DNA of 64,000 bases from Paraglaciecola marina (GTDB taxonomy: Bacteria > Pseudomonadota > Gammaproteobacteria > Enterobacterales > Alteromonadaceae). Positions 54,755 through 63,876 of the stretch are shown piece after piece (the stretch's first letter is position 1; every line of letters begins with the position of its first letter). The notes below the pieces were generated by a model, which searched no databases, had not been told where the DNA came from, and worked only from the letters and a program-made list of their open reading frames with translations. The DNA lies in contig NZ_SAIS01000001.1 of the NCBI RefSeq assembly GCF_004360155.1, positions 62,001 to 126,000 on the forward strand. Direction: 5' to 3'. Position numbers and translations under genes: made by a program.

Positions 54755-55543
54755 ATGCATCCCGCATTATGGATAAGTAAAACTGGTTTAGACGCCGCGC
54801 AAACAGATGTGGCTGTAATATCCAATAACTTGGCAAATGCCAGCACAGTCGGATTCAAAAAAGACAGGGCGGTTTTTGAAGATTTACTGTATCAAAATAT
54901 TAACCAGCCTGGTGGCCGCTCATCAGCAGACACAGAGTTACCTTCAGGTTTGATGCTAGGGGCTGGTAGTAAAGTAGTTGCTACACAAAAAAGTCATACC
55001 CAGGGCAATATGTTAACCACTGATAACGCCTTAGATATGCTTGTAAACGGCAATGGTTTTTTTGAGGTGTTACAGCCAGATGGGTCAATTGCTTACACCC
55101 GTAATGGCCAGTTTACCTTAAATGATCAAGGGCAAATCGTAACACCTGGAGCAGGATTTTTATTGCAGCCAGAAATAACAGTTCCAGAAGATGCCCAGCA
55201 AATTACTGTGTCTCAGGATGGTGAAGTTTCTGCTTCAATAAACGGTGAAGCTGAACCTCAAGTACTGGGGCAAATTACCTTGTCTGATTTTATTAATGAC
55301 ACAGGATTGCAACCTATTGGACAGAACTTATATGTTGAAACCGCAGTAAGTGGTGCACCGATTCAAGGTGTACCTGGGTTAGAAGGCATTGGCACAATCT
55401 TACAAGGTGCTCTTGAGACCTCCAATGTCAACGTAACAGAAGAGTTGGTGAATTTAATTGAGAGTCAACGATTGTATGAGATGAATTCTAAAGTTATTTC
55501 TGCTGTTGACACTATGTTAGGTCAGGTCATTCAGCAGTTATAG
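54755..55543 (+). CDS. flgG: Flagellar distal rod protein FlgG
   Basis: A 262-residue distal rod subunit: MHPALWISKTGLDAAQTDVAVISNNLANASTVGFKKDRAVFEDLLYQNI, then GNGFFEVLQPDGSIAYTRNGQF and NVNVTEELVNLIESQRLYEMNSKVISAVDTML. AGGAGA precedes the ATG. Follows flgF by 38 bp. Confidence 0.95.
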   Translation: MHPALWISKTGLDAAQTDVAVISNNLANASTVGFKKDRAVFEDLLYQNINQPGGRSSADTELPSGLMLGAGSKVVATQKSHTQGNMLTTDNALDMLVNGNGFFEVLQPDGSIAYTRNGQFTLNDQGQIVTPGAGFLLQPEITVPEDAQQITVSQDGEVSASINGEAEPQVLGQITLSDFINDTGLQPIGQNLYVETAVSGAPIQGVPGLEGIGTILQGALETSNVNVTEELVNLIESQRLYEMNSKVISAVDTMLGQVIQQL

Positions 55544-55559
55544 TAGAAGGGGCAATTTG

Positions 55560-56258
55560 ATGATGTATCAAATCTTGGTGAAAGTGATTACGGTTTTTTT
55601 AGGAGCGTTAATTTTAACGGGGTGTGGCTCAACGAGCGCTCACAACCCTCTTCCCAATGATCCTTTTTATGCCCCTATTGTGCCCGAGTCTCCGCGACCA
55701 AAGATTTCCAGTGATGGGGCCATTTTTCAGTCAGACTTGGCTGATAGTTTGTATTCAGATGTTAAGGCTAGGAGGGTAGGTGACATTATTACTGTTACCC
55801 TGCAAGAAAACACCAGTGCAACAAAGTCTGCTGGTACTAGTAATTCTAAAGAAACAGGTATTGATGTTAGTCCCATCATAGGGTTAGGTGGCAACGCAGT
55901 AAATATTGGAGGCCAATCTATTCAATTAGGGTTAGATACCTCGAATGAGTTTGACGGCGATGCATCTGCTAATCAGAGCAATAATCTCAGTGGCAATATT
56001 TCCGTGACAGTGGTGCAGGTTTTAGCCAATCAAAATTTATTAGTGAGAGGCGAAAAGTGGCTTACTTTAAATAATGGTGATGAGTATATTCGTTTAACTG
56101 GGGTTGTTCGCCCTGCAGATGTAAGTCCTTCCAATGAAATTGTCTCTACTAAAATAGCTAACGCACGTATTCAATATAGCGGCACAGGTAGTTTTGCCTC
56201 AGCTCAGCAAGCTGGATGGTTGAGTGGTTTTTTCTCATCGGAATATTGGCCGTTTTAG
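55560..56258 (+). CDS. flgH: Flagellar L-ring protein FlgH
   Basis: A 232-residue outer-membrane lipoprotein forming the L-ring. The signal MMYQILVKVITVFLGALILTGC gives lipobox LTGC, Cys22. LYSDVKARRVGDIITVTLQENTSATKSA and the C-terminal GVVRPADVSPSNEIVSTKIANARIQYSGTGSFASAQQAGWLSGFF are typical. Start is the ATG at 55560 behind AAGGGG. Confidence 0.95.
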   Translation: MMYQILVKVITVFLGALILTGCGSTSAHNPLPNDPFYAPIVPESPRPKISSDGAIFQSDLADSLYSDVKARRVGDIITVTLQENTSATKSAGTSNSKETGIDVSPIIGLGGNAVNIGGQSIQLGLDTSNEFDGDASANQSNNLSGNISVTVVQVLANQNLLVRGEKWLTLNNGDEYIRLTGVVRPADVSPSNEIVSTKIANARIQYSGTGSFASAQQAGWLSGFFSSEYWPF

Positions 56259-56271
56259 GCTGGAGAGTTAA

Positions 56272-57384
56272 ATGAAAATATTTGTATCCCTTTTTGTGTT
56301 CGCGAGCTTGATTTTATCGCCCGTATCTAATGCTCAAAGAATTAAAGATTTAGCATCGATTCAGGGCGTCAGAAGTAACCAATTGGTTGGTTATGGGCTA
56401 GTAGTAGGTTTACCGGGAACAGGTGAACAAAGCCCATTTACTGAACAAAGTTTTAGAACAATGTTAGCGAACTTTGGGATTAGCTTAGACAGTAGTGTTA
56501 AACCAAAAATAAAAAATGTAGCAGCTGTTGCAGTACATGCCGAATTAAAACCATTCGTTAAACCCGGTCAAACCATAGATGTTACCGTTTCATCTATCGG
56601 TGAAGCCGCAAGCTTACAAGGTGGCACTTTGGTACAAACCTTCCTGAAAGGCTTAGATGGCAATGTGTATGCTGTGGCTCAAGGAAGCTTAGTAGTGAGT
56701 GGCTTTGGCGCTGAAGGTGGCGATGGTTCAAAGATTGTTGTTAATACACCAACTGTGGGCAGGATTGCTAATGGTGCATTGGTAGAGCGTGCCGTTACCA
56801 GTGGATTTATGCAGAATGATTTTTTAACCCTTAACTTAAATTATCCCGATTTTACCACTGCAAAAATTTTAGCAGATACCATAAATAGCCGGTTAGGAGC
56901 AGATCCATCTAAAGGTTATGTGATTGCTACCCCATTAGATGCTGCTTCTGTTCGAGTTACCGCACCTAGAGATGTGGGGGAAAGAGTTGGTTTTTTGGCC
57001 ATTTTAGAGAATTTTGAGTTTACTCCAGCTAAAGCATCGGCTCGTGTGGTTATCAATAGCCGTACTGGTACCATAGTGATAGGTCAAGATGTTCGCCTGT
57101 TACCTGCAGCTATCACTCATGGTGGATTGACAGTCACCATTGCTGAAAATCAAATGGTATCCCAACCTAATGCATTAGCCGATGGTGAGACTGTTGTTAC
57201 CACCCAGTCAATTGTTGATGTGAATTTAGACGATACTCGGATGTTTAGTTTTGACCCAGGTGTAACACTTGACGAACTAGTACGCGCTGTAAATGAAGTT
57301 GGCGCAGCACCAGGCGACCTAATGGCGATACTTGAAGCACTTCGAGAAGCAGGTGCCCTGCAAGGCGAACTAGTGGTTATCTAG
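56272..57384 (+). CDS. flgI: Flagellar P-ring protein FlgI
   Basis: A 370-residue periplasmic ring subunit with a signal peptide ([21 protein letters not shown]). [39 protein letters not shown] is the conserved start of the mature protein. It is exported and then assembled with help from FlgA, whose gene is in the same locus. Confidence 0.95.
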   Translation: MKIFVSLFVFASLILSPVSNAQRIKDLASIQGVRSNQLVGYGLVVGLPGTGEQSPFTEQSFRTMLANFGISLDSSVKPKIKNVAAVAVHAELKPFVKPGQTIDVTVSSIGEAASLQGGTLVQTFLKGLDGNVYAVAQGSLVVSGFGAEGGDGSKIVVNTPTVGRIANGALVERAVTSGFMQNDFLTLNLNYPDFTTAKILADTINSRLGADPSKGYVIATPLDAASVRVTAPRDVGERVGFLAILENFEFTPAKASARVVINSRTGTIVIGQDVRLLPAAITHGGLTVTIAENQMVSQPNALADGETVVTTQSIVDVNLDDTRMFSFDPGVTLDELVRAVNEVGAAPGDLMAILEALREAGALQGELVVI

Positions 57385-57393
57385 GTAATAATT

Positions 57394-58380
57394 ATGGACC
57401 AAACTCTGCTCACCCAAAGCCCCTTAGAGGCATCTAGAAACGCCAATGACATAAAAGGTTTGGATACCTTACGTCAAGCTGCCCAAAGTGGTGATAAGGG
57501 GGCTCTAGAGGAGGCGGCTAAGCAGTTTGAAGCTATTTTTGTACAGATGATGCTGAAGTCCATGCGTAAAGCGCAAGATGTACTGGCTGATAAAGACAGC
57601 ACTACTAATTCTGACCAGGTGAAATTCTACCGGGATATGCATGACCAACAGCTAGCTACCGATTTATCTAGTAATGGTAGTATAGGCTTGGCAGACATTA
57701 TTGTACGCCAATTAGGGCAGTTAGGTGATGGTTATATGCCTGCCGGAGTTATCCGTGATGATGGTAATTTATCTAGTATTAATCGTCAGTCAATAAAGCA
57801 AACTCAAGTAGCACAAAGTACTGTTTTAGGTGATTTGAACCCTAGCAATCAAGGTAGAGATTTAGATCAGCAAGTTAAGTCATCTAATGCTTTTAAATCT
57901 CCTGGTTTTACTGATGCCCAAGCTTTTGTAGAGCAGCTATATCCAATAGCCCAACAGGCGGCAGAAACGCTAGGACTTGATCCTAAAGCCTTACTAGCCC
58001 AAGCCGCGCTAGAAACTGGTTGGGGTAAACATATGATCCATAATGTCGATGGTGAAAACTCCCATAACTTATTTGGAATAAAAGCGAACCGAAGTTGGCA
58101 GGGTGATAGAGCGCTAGTGGATACCCTTGAGTTTGAACAAGGTATCGCCTCTACTAAAAAGCAGCCCTTTAAAGTATATGAAAACTTTTCTGAGGCAATG
58201 AAAGACTACGTGAATTTAGTTCAGCAGAGCCCACGTTACGAAGAAGCTGTCAAAAATACCCAATCACCACAAAATTATTTCTCTGAATTGCAGAAGGCGG
58301 GTTATGCCACTGACCCCGAATATGCAAATAAGGTTATCTCAGTATTTGAAAGCCCTCAATTTAAACAGTATTTACCATGA
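57394..58380 (+). CDS. flgJ: Flagellar rod-cap protein/muramidase FlgJ
   Basis: A 328-residue two-domain protein. The N-terminal rod-cap part (about 30-105: LEEAAKQFEAIFVQMMLKSMRKAQ, DQVKFYRDMHDQQLATDLS) is joined by a Ser/Gln-rich linker to a C-terminal glucosaminidase domain (about 175-325). The latter has the catalytic Glu207 in AQAALETGWGKHM and NLFGIKANRSWQGDRA. It opens the peptidoglycan for the rod. Confidence 0.94.
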   Translation: MDQTLLTQSPLEASRNANDIKGLDTLRQAAQSGDKGALEEAAKQFEAIFVQMMLKSMRKAQDVLADKDSTTNSDQVKFYRDMHDQQLATDLSSNGSIGLADIIVRQLGQLGDGYMPAGVIRDDGNLSSINRQSIKQTQVAQSTVLGDLNPSNQGRDLDQQVKSSNAFKSPGFTDAQAFVEQLYPIAQQAAETLGLDPKALLAQAALETGWGKHMIHNVDGENSHNLFGIKANRSWQGDRALVDTLEFEQGIASTKKQPFKVYENFSEAMKDYVNLVQQSPRYEEAVKNTQSPQNYFSELQKAGYATDPEYANKVISVFESPQFKQYLP

Positions 58381-58413
58381 TAAAGCTCGCGATTAGGACT
58401 AGGAGATTTTACA

Positions 58414-60579
58414 TTGATTACAAGTAATTCTAATCGAAATATCGTCACTGCCGATTTGTATTCCATTGCTACCAGTGGTGTGAATGCCAGTAATCAACTA
58501 TTAACTACTACCGGTAACAATATTGCCAATGTTAATACTGAAGGGTATGTACGAGAGCAAACCATATTTGAAGGACAACTTTATGGAGGAGTAGGTGAGT
58601 CTACTACTTCAAGGGTACTCAATACCTTTGCACAAAATCAATTGCGTCGCGATACCACCATGCAAAGTGAGTTTCAGACCTATTACGATAAAACCTCTGT
58701 TTTAGATAATTTATTTGCCAGTGAAGCCAATAGCATATCAAGTAGTATGAGCCGTTTTTTTGCAGCTATTCAGACAGCTACTGATGACCCAACTAGTATG
58801 GCCGCGAGACAGGTCGTACTAGGGGAAGCTGAGTTAATGGTTAGCCAAATAGGCATAGTTTCTAATTTTTTAGATGAGAGAGAAGATGAGGTCAATAAAG
58901 AGTTTGAAGCTACAATTGGTGTCGCCAATACTTTAATTCAGTCTATTTCTGATTTAAATGAATCAATACGCAGCATTCAAGGCAATAACCCTAATAGTGA
59001 ACCTGGTGCACTAAAAAACGAGCGTGACCAAGCTATTATGGAGCTTGCAGAATTGGTATCTATAGAAACACGAGTCGATGCTGATGATGGTGGTGTATTA
59101 GTTAATTTATCATCGGGTGAATCTTTAGTATTACAAGATGGCTCCTTTAATGTTTTTACTGTCAGTAATGATGCTGACTTAAGCTATACCTCATTGCAAT
59201 TAACCAGTGATGACAATGTCACAAGTTTAAACATTCATGAAACTGATATGGGCGGAACCCTAGGTGGTTTGTTTAGATATAGAGATGAAGTGCTAGAAAG
59301 TAGTCGCCGGGAGTTAGGTCAAATAGCCCTAGCTTTAACCGATGCGGTTAATACTCAAAACAAACTGGGTATGGATTTTGATCAGCAACTAGGTACTGAC
59401 ATTTTTACTAGGCCAGAGGTTACCGGCTTAAAATATCCTGATAACTCAGATCCCAGCTTATTAGTTTCTGGCCGTATGACTGCTGGTGAGAGCTCCAGTC
59501 TTACTAGTGCCGATTATCGTGTCACGGTTGATGGAACAACTAGTGGTACTCCAGATACCATTGATATTACCGTCGCCTTAGTAAATGTAGATGGTACACC
59601 GGTTACAGACACGGATGGCAATGCCATCACACAAAGTTATTCTGGGTTAATCGCAGAAGAAGGCACCTTCAATTCTGTGATAGGTGGGATTGAATTGGAA
59701 TTTGCAAGCGGTGATGCATATGCTGTAGGAGATGAGTTTCTACTGCAACCTACCAAAGAGGCTGCTAGCGAAATTGAGTTGGCGATAACTCGCCCAGAAG
59801 ACTTAGCTTTTGCTTCACCTATTCGCGTTGAAGGTAATATAAATAATCTCGGTGATACCGAGGTAACATCAAGCTCTGTTACAAACACCACTGTGGATAA
59901 TACCTTTGCAGATTTAGGTGCTTCAGCATTTGATGGTGCTGGTGGTATTCATAGTGCAGGCACTTCGCCAACAGGGGCGGGTGGTGTCGGTGCGCCAGCA
60001 GAAATTTATTTTACATCAGCCACTGATTATCAAGTACTAGATGATGCGGGAAATGTGATCACAGAAGTTTCAGGCGCCACCAGTTTTTCAAACATGTTGG
60101 CACAAGCTGAAGCTTCTGGAACTGGTCCAGCATGGCCTAGCGAGTTTTCTGCCATGGATAATTATCCTGGTTATGATTTCAGTTTGCAGGGCGAGCCGAA
60201 AGCCGGTGATAGCTTTACAATTGGATACAATACTGATGGTTTAAGTGACACCAGTAATGGTTTAGCGTTAGCCAACCTGCAAACTGCAGATAGCATGCTG
60301 TTAAATAATAATGGTGCTGGCAATCTAGTTACTTTTCATGAAAGTTATTCAAATATTGTGACCGATATTGGACAAAAGGCATCAAGCGCAGATATCTCAC
60401 TACAAGCCGCAGATGCCCTAAAATCCCAATCTAATAATTGGTTTCAATCCGTGTCTGGGGTTAGCTTAGATGAAGAAGCCGCGAACTTGGTTAAATATCA
60501 GCAATCTTATGCTGCATCCGCTAGGCTGCTGAGTACGGCTCAAGATTTATTCAATACAATTTTAAGTGTGGTTTCTTAA
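58414..60579 (+). CDS. flgK: Flagellar hook-filament junction protein FlgK
   Basis: A 721-residue HAP1. The start is a TTG at 58414 behind AGGAG with eight-base spacing; no ATG is in frame before the conserved part. LYSIATSGVNASNQLLTTTGNNIANVNTEGYVREQTIF and the C-terminal SGVSLDEEAANLVKYQQSYAASARLLSTAQDLFNTIL are diagnostic. A variable central region of about 400 residues, rich in Thr/Asp/Gly, makes it longer than E. coli FlgK (about 550). Confidence 0.93.
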   Translation: MITSNSNRNIVTADLYSIATSGVNASNQLLTTTGNNIANVNTEGYVREQTIFEGQLYGGVGESTTSRVLNTFAQNQLRRDTTMQSEFQTYYDKTSVLDNLFASEANSISSSMSRFFAAIQTATDDPTSMAARQVVLGEAELMVSQIGIVSNFLDEREDEVNKEFEATIGVANTLIQSISDLNESIRSIQGNNPNSEPGALKNERDQAIMELAELVSIETRVDADDGGVLVNLSSGESLVLQDGSFNVFTVSNDADLSYTSLQLTSDDNVTSLNIHETDMGGTLGGLFRYRDEVLESSRRELGQIALALTDAVNTQNKLGMDFDQQLGTDIFTRPEVTGLKYPDNSDPSLLVSGRMTAGESSSLTSADYRVTVDGTTSGTPDTIDITVALVNVDGTPVTDTDGNAITQSYSGLIAEEGTFNSVIGGIELEFASGDAYAVGDEFLLQPTKEAASEIELAITRPEDLAFASPIRVEGNINNLGDTEVTSSSVTNTTVDNTFADLGASAFDGAGGIHSAGTSPTGAGGVGAPAEIYFTSATDYQVLDDAGNVITEVSGATSFSNMLAQAEASGTGPAWPSEFSAMDNYPGYDFSLQGEPKAGDSFTIGYNTDGLSDTSNGLALANLQTADSMLLNNNGAGNLVTFHESYSNIVTDIGQKASSADISLQAADALKSQSNNWFQSVSGVSLDEEAANLVKYQQSYAASARLLSTAQDLFNTILSVVS

Positions 60580-60596
60580 GAGGCTTAGGGGGATTT

Positions 60597-61820
60597 ATGC
60601 GTATTTCAACAGCACAACTTTATGACCGCAGTATTCAAGCTGTCTTAGAAAACCAAAGCGACTTGTCTGACGTGCAGTTACAGTTATCTTCTGGGAAAAA
60701 GTTGTTAACGCCTGCTGATGATCCTGTTGGTGCTGCTCAAGTGATTAGATTAACTGAAGAAATTGATCAGATAAATCAATTCAAGGTCAATAATAACCTC
60801 TTAAATAACAGTTTAGAGCAAGAAGAAACTGTTCTTGGAAGTGTTAATGATGCTATCGACCGTGCAAGAGTCTTGATGGTGCAATCTGGAAATGGCATTT
60901 TTACAGCGGACGATAAACGTGCTATCGCTATTGAGATTGAAGAAATACGCGATCAAGTCTTTGATTTAATGAATACTCAAAACTCTGCTGGTGAATATAT
61001 TTTTGCAGGTTATCAATCAGAGTCTCCCGCTTTTAGTTTTAATGCCAGTTCACCGGGTAATAAATATAGCTTTGAAGGTGATAATGGCTTTAATGAAATT
61101 AAAATATCTGATTCAGTTAATTTACAAGTAAACAATAGTGGATTTGATGTATTTGAAAATGTAAGTGCTAGAAATAAAGCTTCTATTAGTGGCTCTGTAG
61201 GGGTGACAGAGTCAAGTATGCAAATAGCAGAGCAAGCTAACTTCGAAAAGTTTCACGAAAACAATTACGATGCAGTGGATACTGCAAATAATGAATTTAG
61301 GTTAACTATAGTATCAGCTACTCAAGTACAAGTGACAAATGTTGGCACTGGTGCGGTATTAGATACAGTAGATTTTGAAAGTGGCAGTGGCTTATTATAC
61401 CAAGGTCTAGAATTTAATATTACTGGTACAACAGGCGATTCCGTTGATTTTGAGTTGGCACCACCTGAAAAGAAGAATATTGCAGAAACATTAAATGATT
61501 TTGTTATCGCTTTAAGTAATGAAGATCTTTCAGACTCTGATTTTGAAGAAGCATTAACGGATGCGTTAACAGGAGCCGATAATGCTTTAACTAGTATTGG
61601 TGAGTCGGTATCAGCTATTGGTGCAAGAATGAATGTAGCTGATTCGGTGCTGGCTTCGAATTTAAATTTACAAATTGCCAACCAAACTGCAAGAGCCAAT
61701 ATTGAAGAAGTAGATTATGCAGAGGCGGTTTCAGAATTAAGCCGGCAAGAAACCGCCCTGCAAGCCGCTCAGTCTACTTTTAGTTTGGTGACTGGAACAT
61801 CATTATTTGACTACCTGTAA
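60597..61820 (+). CDS. flgL: Flagellar hook-filament junction protein FlgL
   Basis: A 407-residue HAP3. MRISTAQLYDRSIQAVLENQSDLSDVQLQLSSGKKLLTPADDPVGAAQVIRL and the C-terminal ANIEEVDYAEAVSELSRQETALQAAQSTFSLVTGTSLFDYL are flagellin-like. Starts with ATG 18 bp after flgK. No terminator is obvious before the leftward sialidase-like gene. Confidence 0.94.
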   Translation: MRISTAQLYDRSIQAVLENQSDLSDVQLQLSSGKKLLTPADDPVGAAQVIRLTEEIDQINQFKVNNNLLNNSLEQEETVLGSVNDAIDRARVLMVQSGNGIFTADDKRAIAIEIEEIRDQVFDLMNTQNSAGEYIFAGYQSESPAFSFNASSPGNKYSFEGDNGFNEIKISDSVNLQVNNSGFDVFENVSARNKASISGSVGVTESSMQIAEQANFEKFHENNYDAVDTANNEFRLTIVSATQVQVTNVGTGAVLDTVDFESGSGLLYQGLEFNITGTTGDSVDFELAPPEKKNIAETLNDFVIALSNEDLSDSDFEEALTDALTGADNALTSIGESVSAIGARMNVADSVLASNLNLQIANQTARANIEEVDYAEAVSELSRQETALQAAQSTFSLVTGTSLFDYL

Positions 61821-61851
61821 GCAGTTTATTTAATTCAGTTTACTACTTACG

Positions 61852-62793
61852 CTAGTTTTTTAGTCCATTAATATCTATTTCAGACATGTACACATTGCTT
61901 TTGTTATCTTCATGGGAAGAGTAATAACAGACATATAATTTCGTTTCTTTCAGTACCAGACCGGGGTAACTATTATCACCCTTGGATGGCAAGATAAGTT
62001 GTTCCGTTAACTCGGCTGTTTTCAAATTTAGCGTTAAAATTCCTGTTACTAACTTTCCTTTTTTGATAATTCTTCCCGCGACTACAGCACATTCAGAGTT
62101 GAGCTTTAGCATTGCGGGGCCGCCAATGTATCTTTTTAAATCAATCCACTTCCAGGTTTTATAAGGAAAATGGCTCACCCCTAATTGTGCCGTGTAACTA
62201 TCAGCGTCGCGTCTTATTAGCGCATAAGCAGTTTGGTTATCAAAGATAATATCACTTTCGTTGGGGTAACCTTTGCCGTGTTTCTTTAAGCTAAATGCTT
62301 CGGATACATGGCGATGGAAACTCCGACGGGGATCGCCTGAAAATAAGTTTATAGCATTTCGTTTGCGGTTGTAGGCGAAGCCATAACCCAAGCCTAGGTG
62401 CCAAGTTATTCGCCATAACCACCATCCTTTTTCGGCAAACTCTTTAAAAGACGACCAACTTTCGCCTGTTTGTGATACCCAACACAGGTTGCGAGTACCA
62501 AGAGTACGATTTTCATTATTGGTTTTCCTAGCGTAGGCGATGAGTAATAAATGCCCATTAGGGGTAATACTTAATTTGGGATCTCTAAGGTCAGTATTTG
62601 GCAAATGAATTCGAGTTTTGTTTTGTACTTTACCTGTATTATCTAGAGTTAATACGCAAATTCGCCCATCAGCACTTATATGGTTTGTAGCCTCTCGATA
62701 GCAGCAATAAAATTGCTCATCAAAGTGGCATAAATCCACAAAAGCATTGTGACCTGCCCAGTTTCCTATCTTTTTAGACCAATTTATCTGCAT
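61852..62793 (-). CDS. Sialidase-like beta-propeller protein
   Basis: A 313-residue protein with no signal peptide. It shows repeating four-stranded units with the pattern of BNR/Asp-box sialidases: FDEQFYCCYREATNHISADGRICVLTLDNTGKVQNK, DLRDPKLSITPNGHLLLIAYAR and SQTGESWSSF (a degenerate Asp box). The RDPKLS motif resembles a catalytic Arg-Asp region. It faces away from its neighbours, between flgL and the flagellin. The ATG at 62793 has no clear ribosome-binding site. It may act on, or bind, flagellar glycan, but this is inference; the fold is also used by inert propellers. Confidence 0.6.
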   Translation of the reverse strand: MQINWSKKIGNWAGHNAFVDLCHFDEQFYCCYREATNHISADGRICVLTLDNTGKVQNKTRIHLPNTDLRDPKLSITPNGHLLLIAYARKTNNENRTLGTRNLCWVSQTGESWSSFKEFAEKGWWLWRITWHLGLGYGFAYNRKRNAINLFSGDPRRSFHRHVSEAFSLKKHGKGYPNESDIIFDNQTAYALIRRDADSYTAQLGVSHFPYKTWKWIDLKRYIGGPAMLKLNSECAVVAGRIIKKGKLVTGILTLNLKTAELTEQLILPSKGDNSYPGLVLKETKLYVCYYSSHEDNKSNVYMSEIDINGLKN

Positions 62794-62853
62794 TTTCAAA
62801 ATAATTTTATCGAATTTAACTTATTGAAACTCAAGTAAATATTAATAGCAATA

Positions 62854-62869
62854 CGGCAAAAAATTGCCG
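62854..62869. repeat. Short hairpin upstream of the sialidase-like gene
   Basis: CGGCAA and TTGCCG around an AAAA loop, 60 bp before the sialidase-like start and 29 bp before the flagellin sigma-28 promoter. Role unknown. Confidence 0.4.
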
Positions 62870-62897
62870 AGTTCTCAAAAATAAGGCAATGAATGAC

Positions 62898-62924
62898 TAA
62901 AGGGATTTTTAAAAGCGTCGATAC
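62898..62924 (+). promoter_or_regulatory. Sigma-28 (FliA) promoter of the flagellin gene
   Basis: TAAA, exactly 15 bases, then GTCGATAC, six of eight matches to GCCGATAA. It lies about 125 bp upstream of the flagellin ATG. Confidence 0.75.
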
Positions 62925-63051
62925 ATTTTTTGAGAGAGCCAGTAATAATGATTTTTTGAAGTACAAAATTATTATTCTATTAGTGTTATTTAACCAGCCG
63001 AATTTGTTTCGGTCGCCAGCATCGTCTGGACTGAGAGTGTAGGAGAAAACC
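62925..63051 (+). promoter_or_regulatory. Structured 5' leader of the flagellin mRNA
   Basis: Three hairpins can be drawn in order. The first is an A/T-rich 12-bp stem (62944-62955 with 62965-62976, one G-T pair). The second is CCGAA/TTCGG (62998-63002 with 63008-63012). The third is CCAG/CTGG (63016-63019 with 63026-63029). The third is followed by GGA at 63028-63030 and the ribosome-binding AGGAG near the ATG. GGA motifs near a start are the hallmark of CsrA targets; this is a suggestion only. Confidence 0.5.
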
Positions 63052-63876
63052 ATGAGTTTATTCGTAAATACCAACGTATCTTCTTTGAATGCGCAACGTC
63101 AGTTGTTTGATTCAGGGAATGCTTTAAGTACATCTTTTGAACGTTTGTCATCAGGATTCCGTATTAACAGCGCTGCAGATGATGCCGCTGGTCTACAGAT
63201 TACCGACAGAATGACTACGCAAATCCAAGGTCTAAACCAGGCCGCACGAAACGCTAACGATGCTATATCATTAGCCCAAACCGCTGAAGGCGCGTTAGGC
63301 GAAGTGACAACTGCTTTACAGCGAATTCGTACCCTAGCAGTACAATCACAGAATGGTATTAACTCTTCTGCTGACCGTACGGCTTTGCAGAAAGAAGTCA
63401 GTGCCCTTAAAACTGAAATTACACGTATCTCAACTGACACACAGTTTGGGGGGGTAGATATATTAAAAGGTGATTTTTCTGCGACTTTCTTAGTAGGGGC
63501 CAATGCAGGTCAGACTATTGCTGTCGGTCTTACTAGAACTGATGGTTTTGGGGCTTCAGGCTTAGCTGTTAACGATACTACAGTACAAACTGAAGCCGGA
63601 GCCTCTGCTGCTTTGACTGCTGTTAGTGAAGCAATATCTGCCATTGGTGGTGTCAGAGCTGACCTAGGTGCTTTACAGAATCGTTTTCAGTCTACTATTC
63701 GTAACTTAACCAATATATCTGAAAACGTATCGAGTGCCAGAAGCCGAATCAAAGATACTGATTTTGCTACTGAAACAGCAGAGCTAACTCGTAACCAGAT
63801 TGTACAGCAAGCAAGTTTAACGGTTTTAAGTCAGGCTAATCAGCGTCCACAGTCAGCTCTATCTTTACTAGGTTAA
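63052..63876 (+). CDS. Flagellin
   Basis: A 274-residue filament subunit. N-terminal D0/D1 [53 protein letters not shown] and C-terminal [50 protein letters not shown] are complete. The variable middle is very short (about 140-185), so the outer D2/D3 domain is almost absent, as in many polar marine flagellins. AGGAG precedes the ATG. Preceded by a sigma-28 promoter and a long leader. More flagellin genes may lie beyond the window. Confidence 0.96.
   Translation: MSLFVNTNVSSLNAQRQLFDSGNALSTSFERLSSGFRINSAADDAAGLQITDRMTTQIQGLNQAARNANDAISLAQTAEGALGEVTTALQRIRTLAVQSQNGINSSADRTALQKEVSALKTEITRISTDTQFGGVDILKGDFSATFLVGANAGQTIAVGLTRTDGFGASGLAVNDTTVQTEAGASAALTAVSEAISAIGGVRADLGALQNRFQSTIRNLTNISENVSSARSRIKDTDFATETAELTRNQIVQQASLTVLSQANQRPQSALSLLG

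Noticed and set aside
62985-63005. Alternative sigma-28 element (GCCGAATT) close to the flagellin start
   Set aside because: The base 15 nt upstream reads TATT, not TAAA, whereas TAAA-N15-GTCGATAC at 62898 has exact spacing and a full -35.
62796-63074. 92-residue minus-strand frame upstream of flagellin
   Set aside because: It runs through the flagellin start, leader and sigma-28 promoter, has a biased AT-rich composition and no ribosome-binding site.
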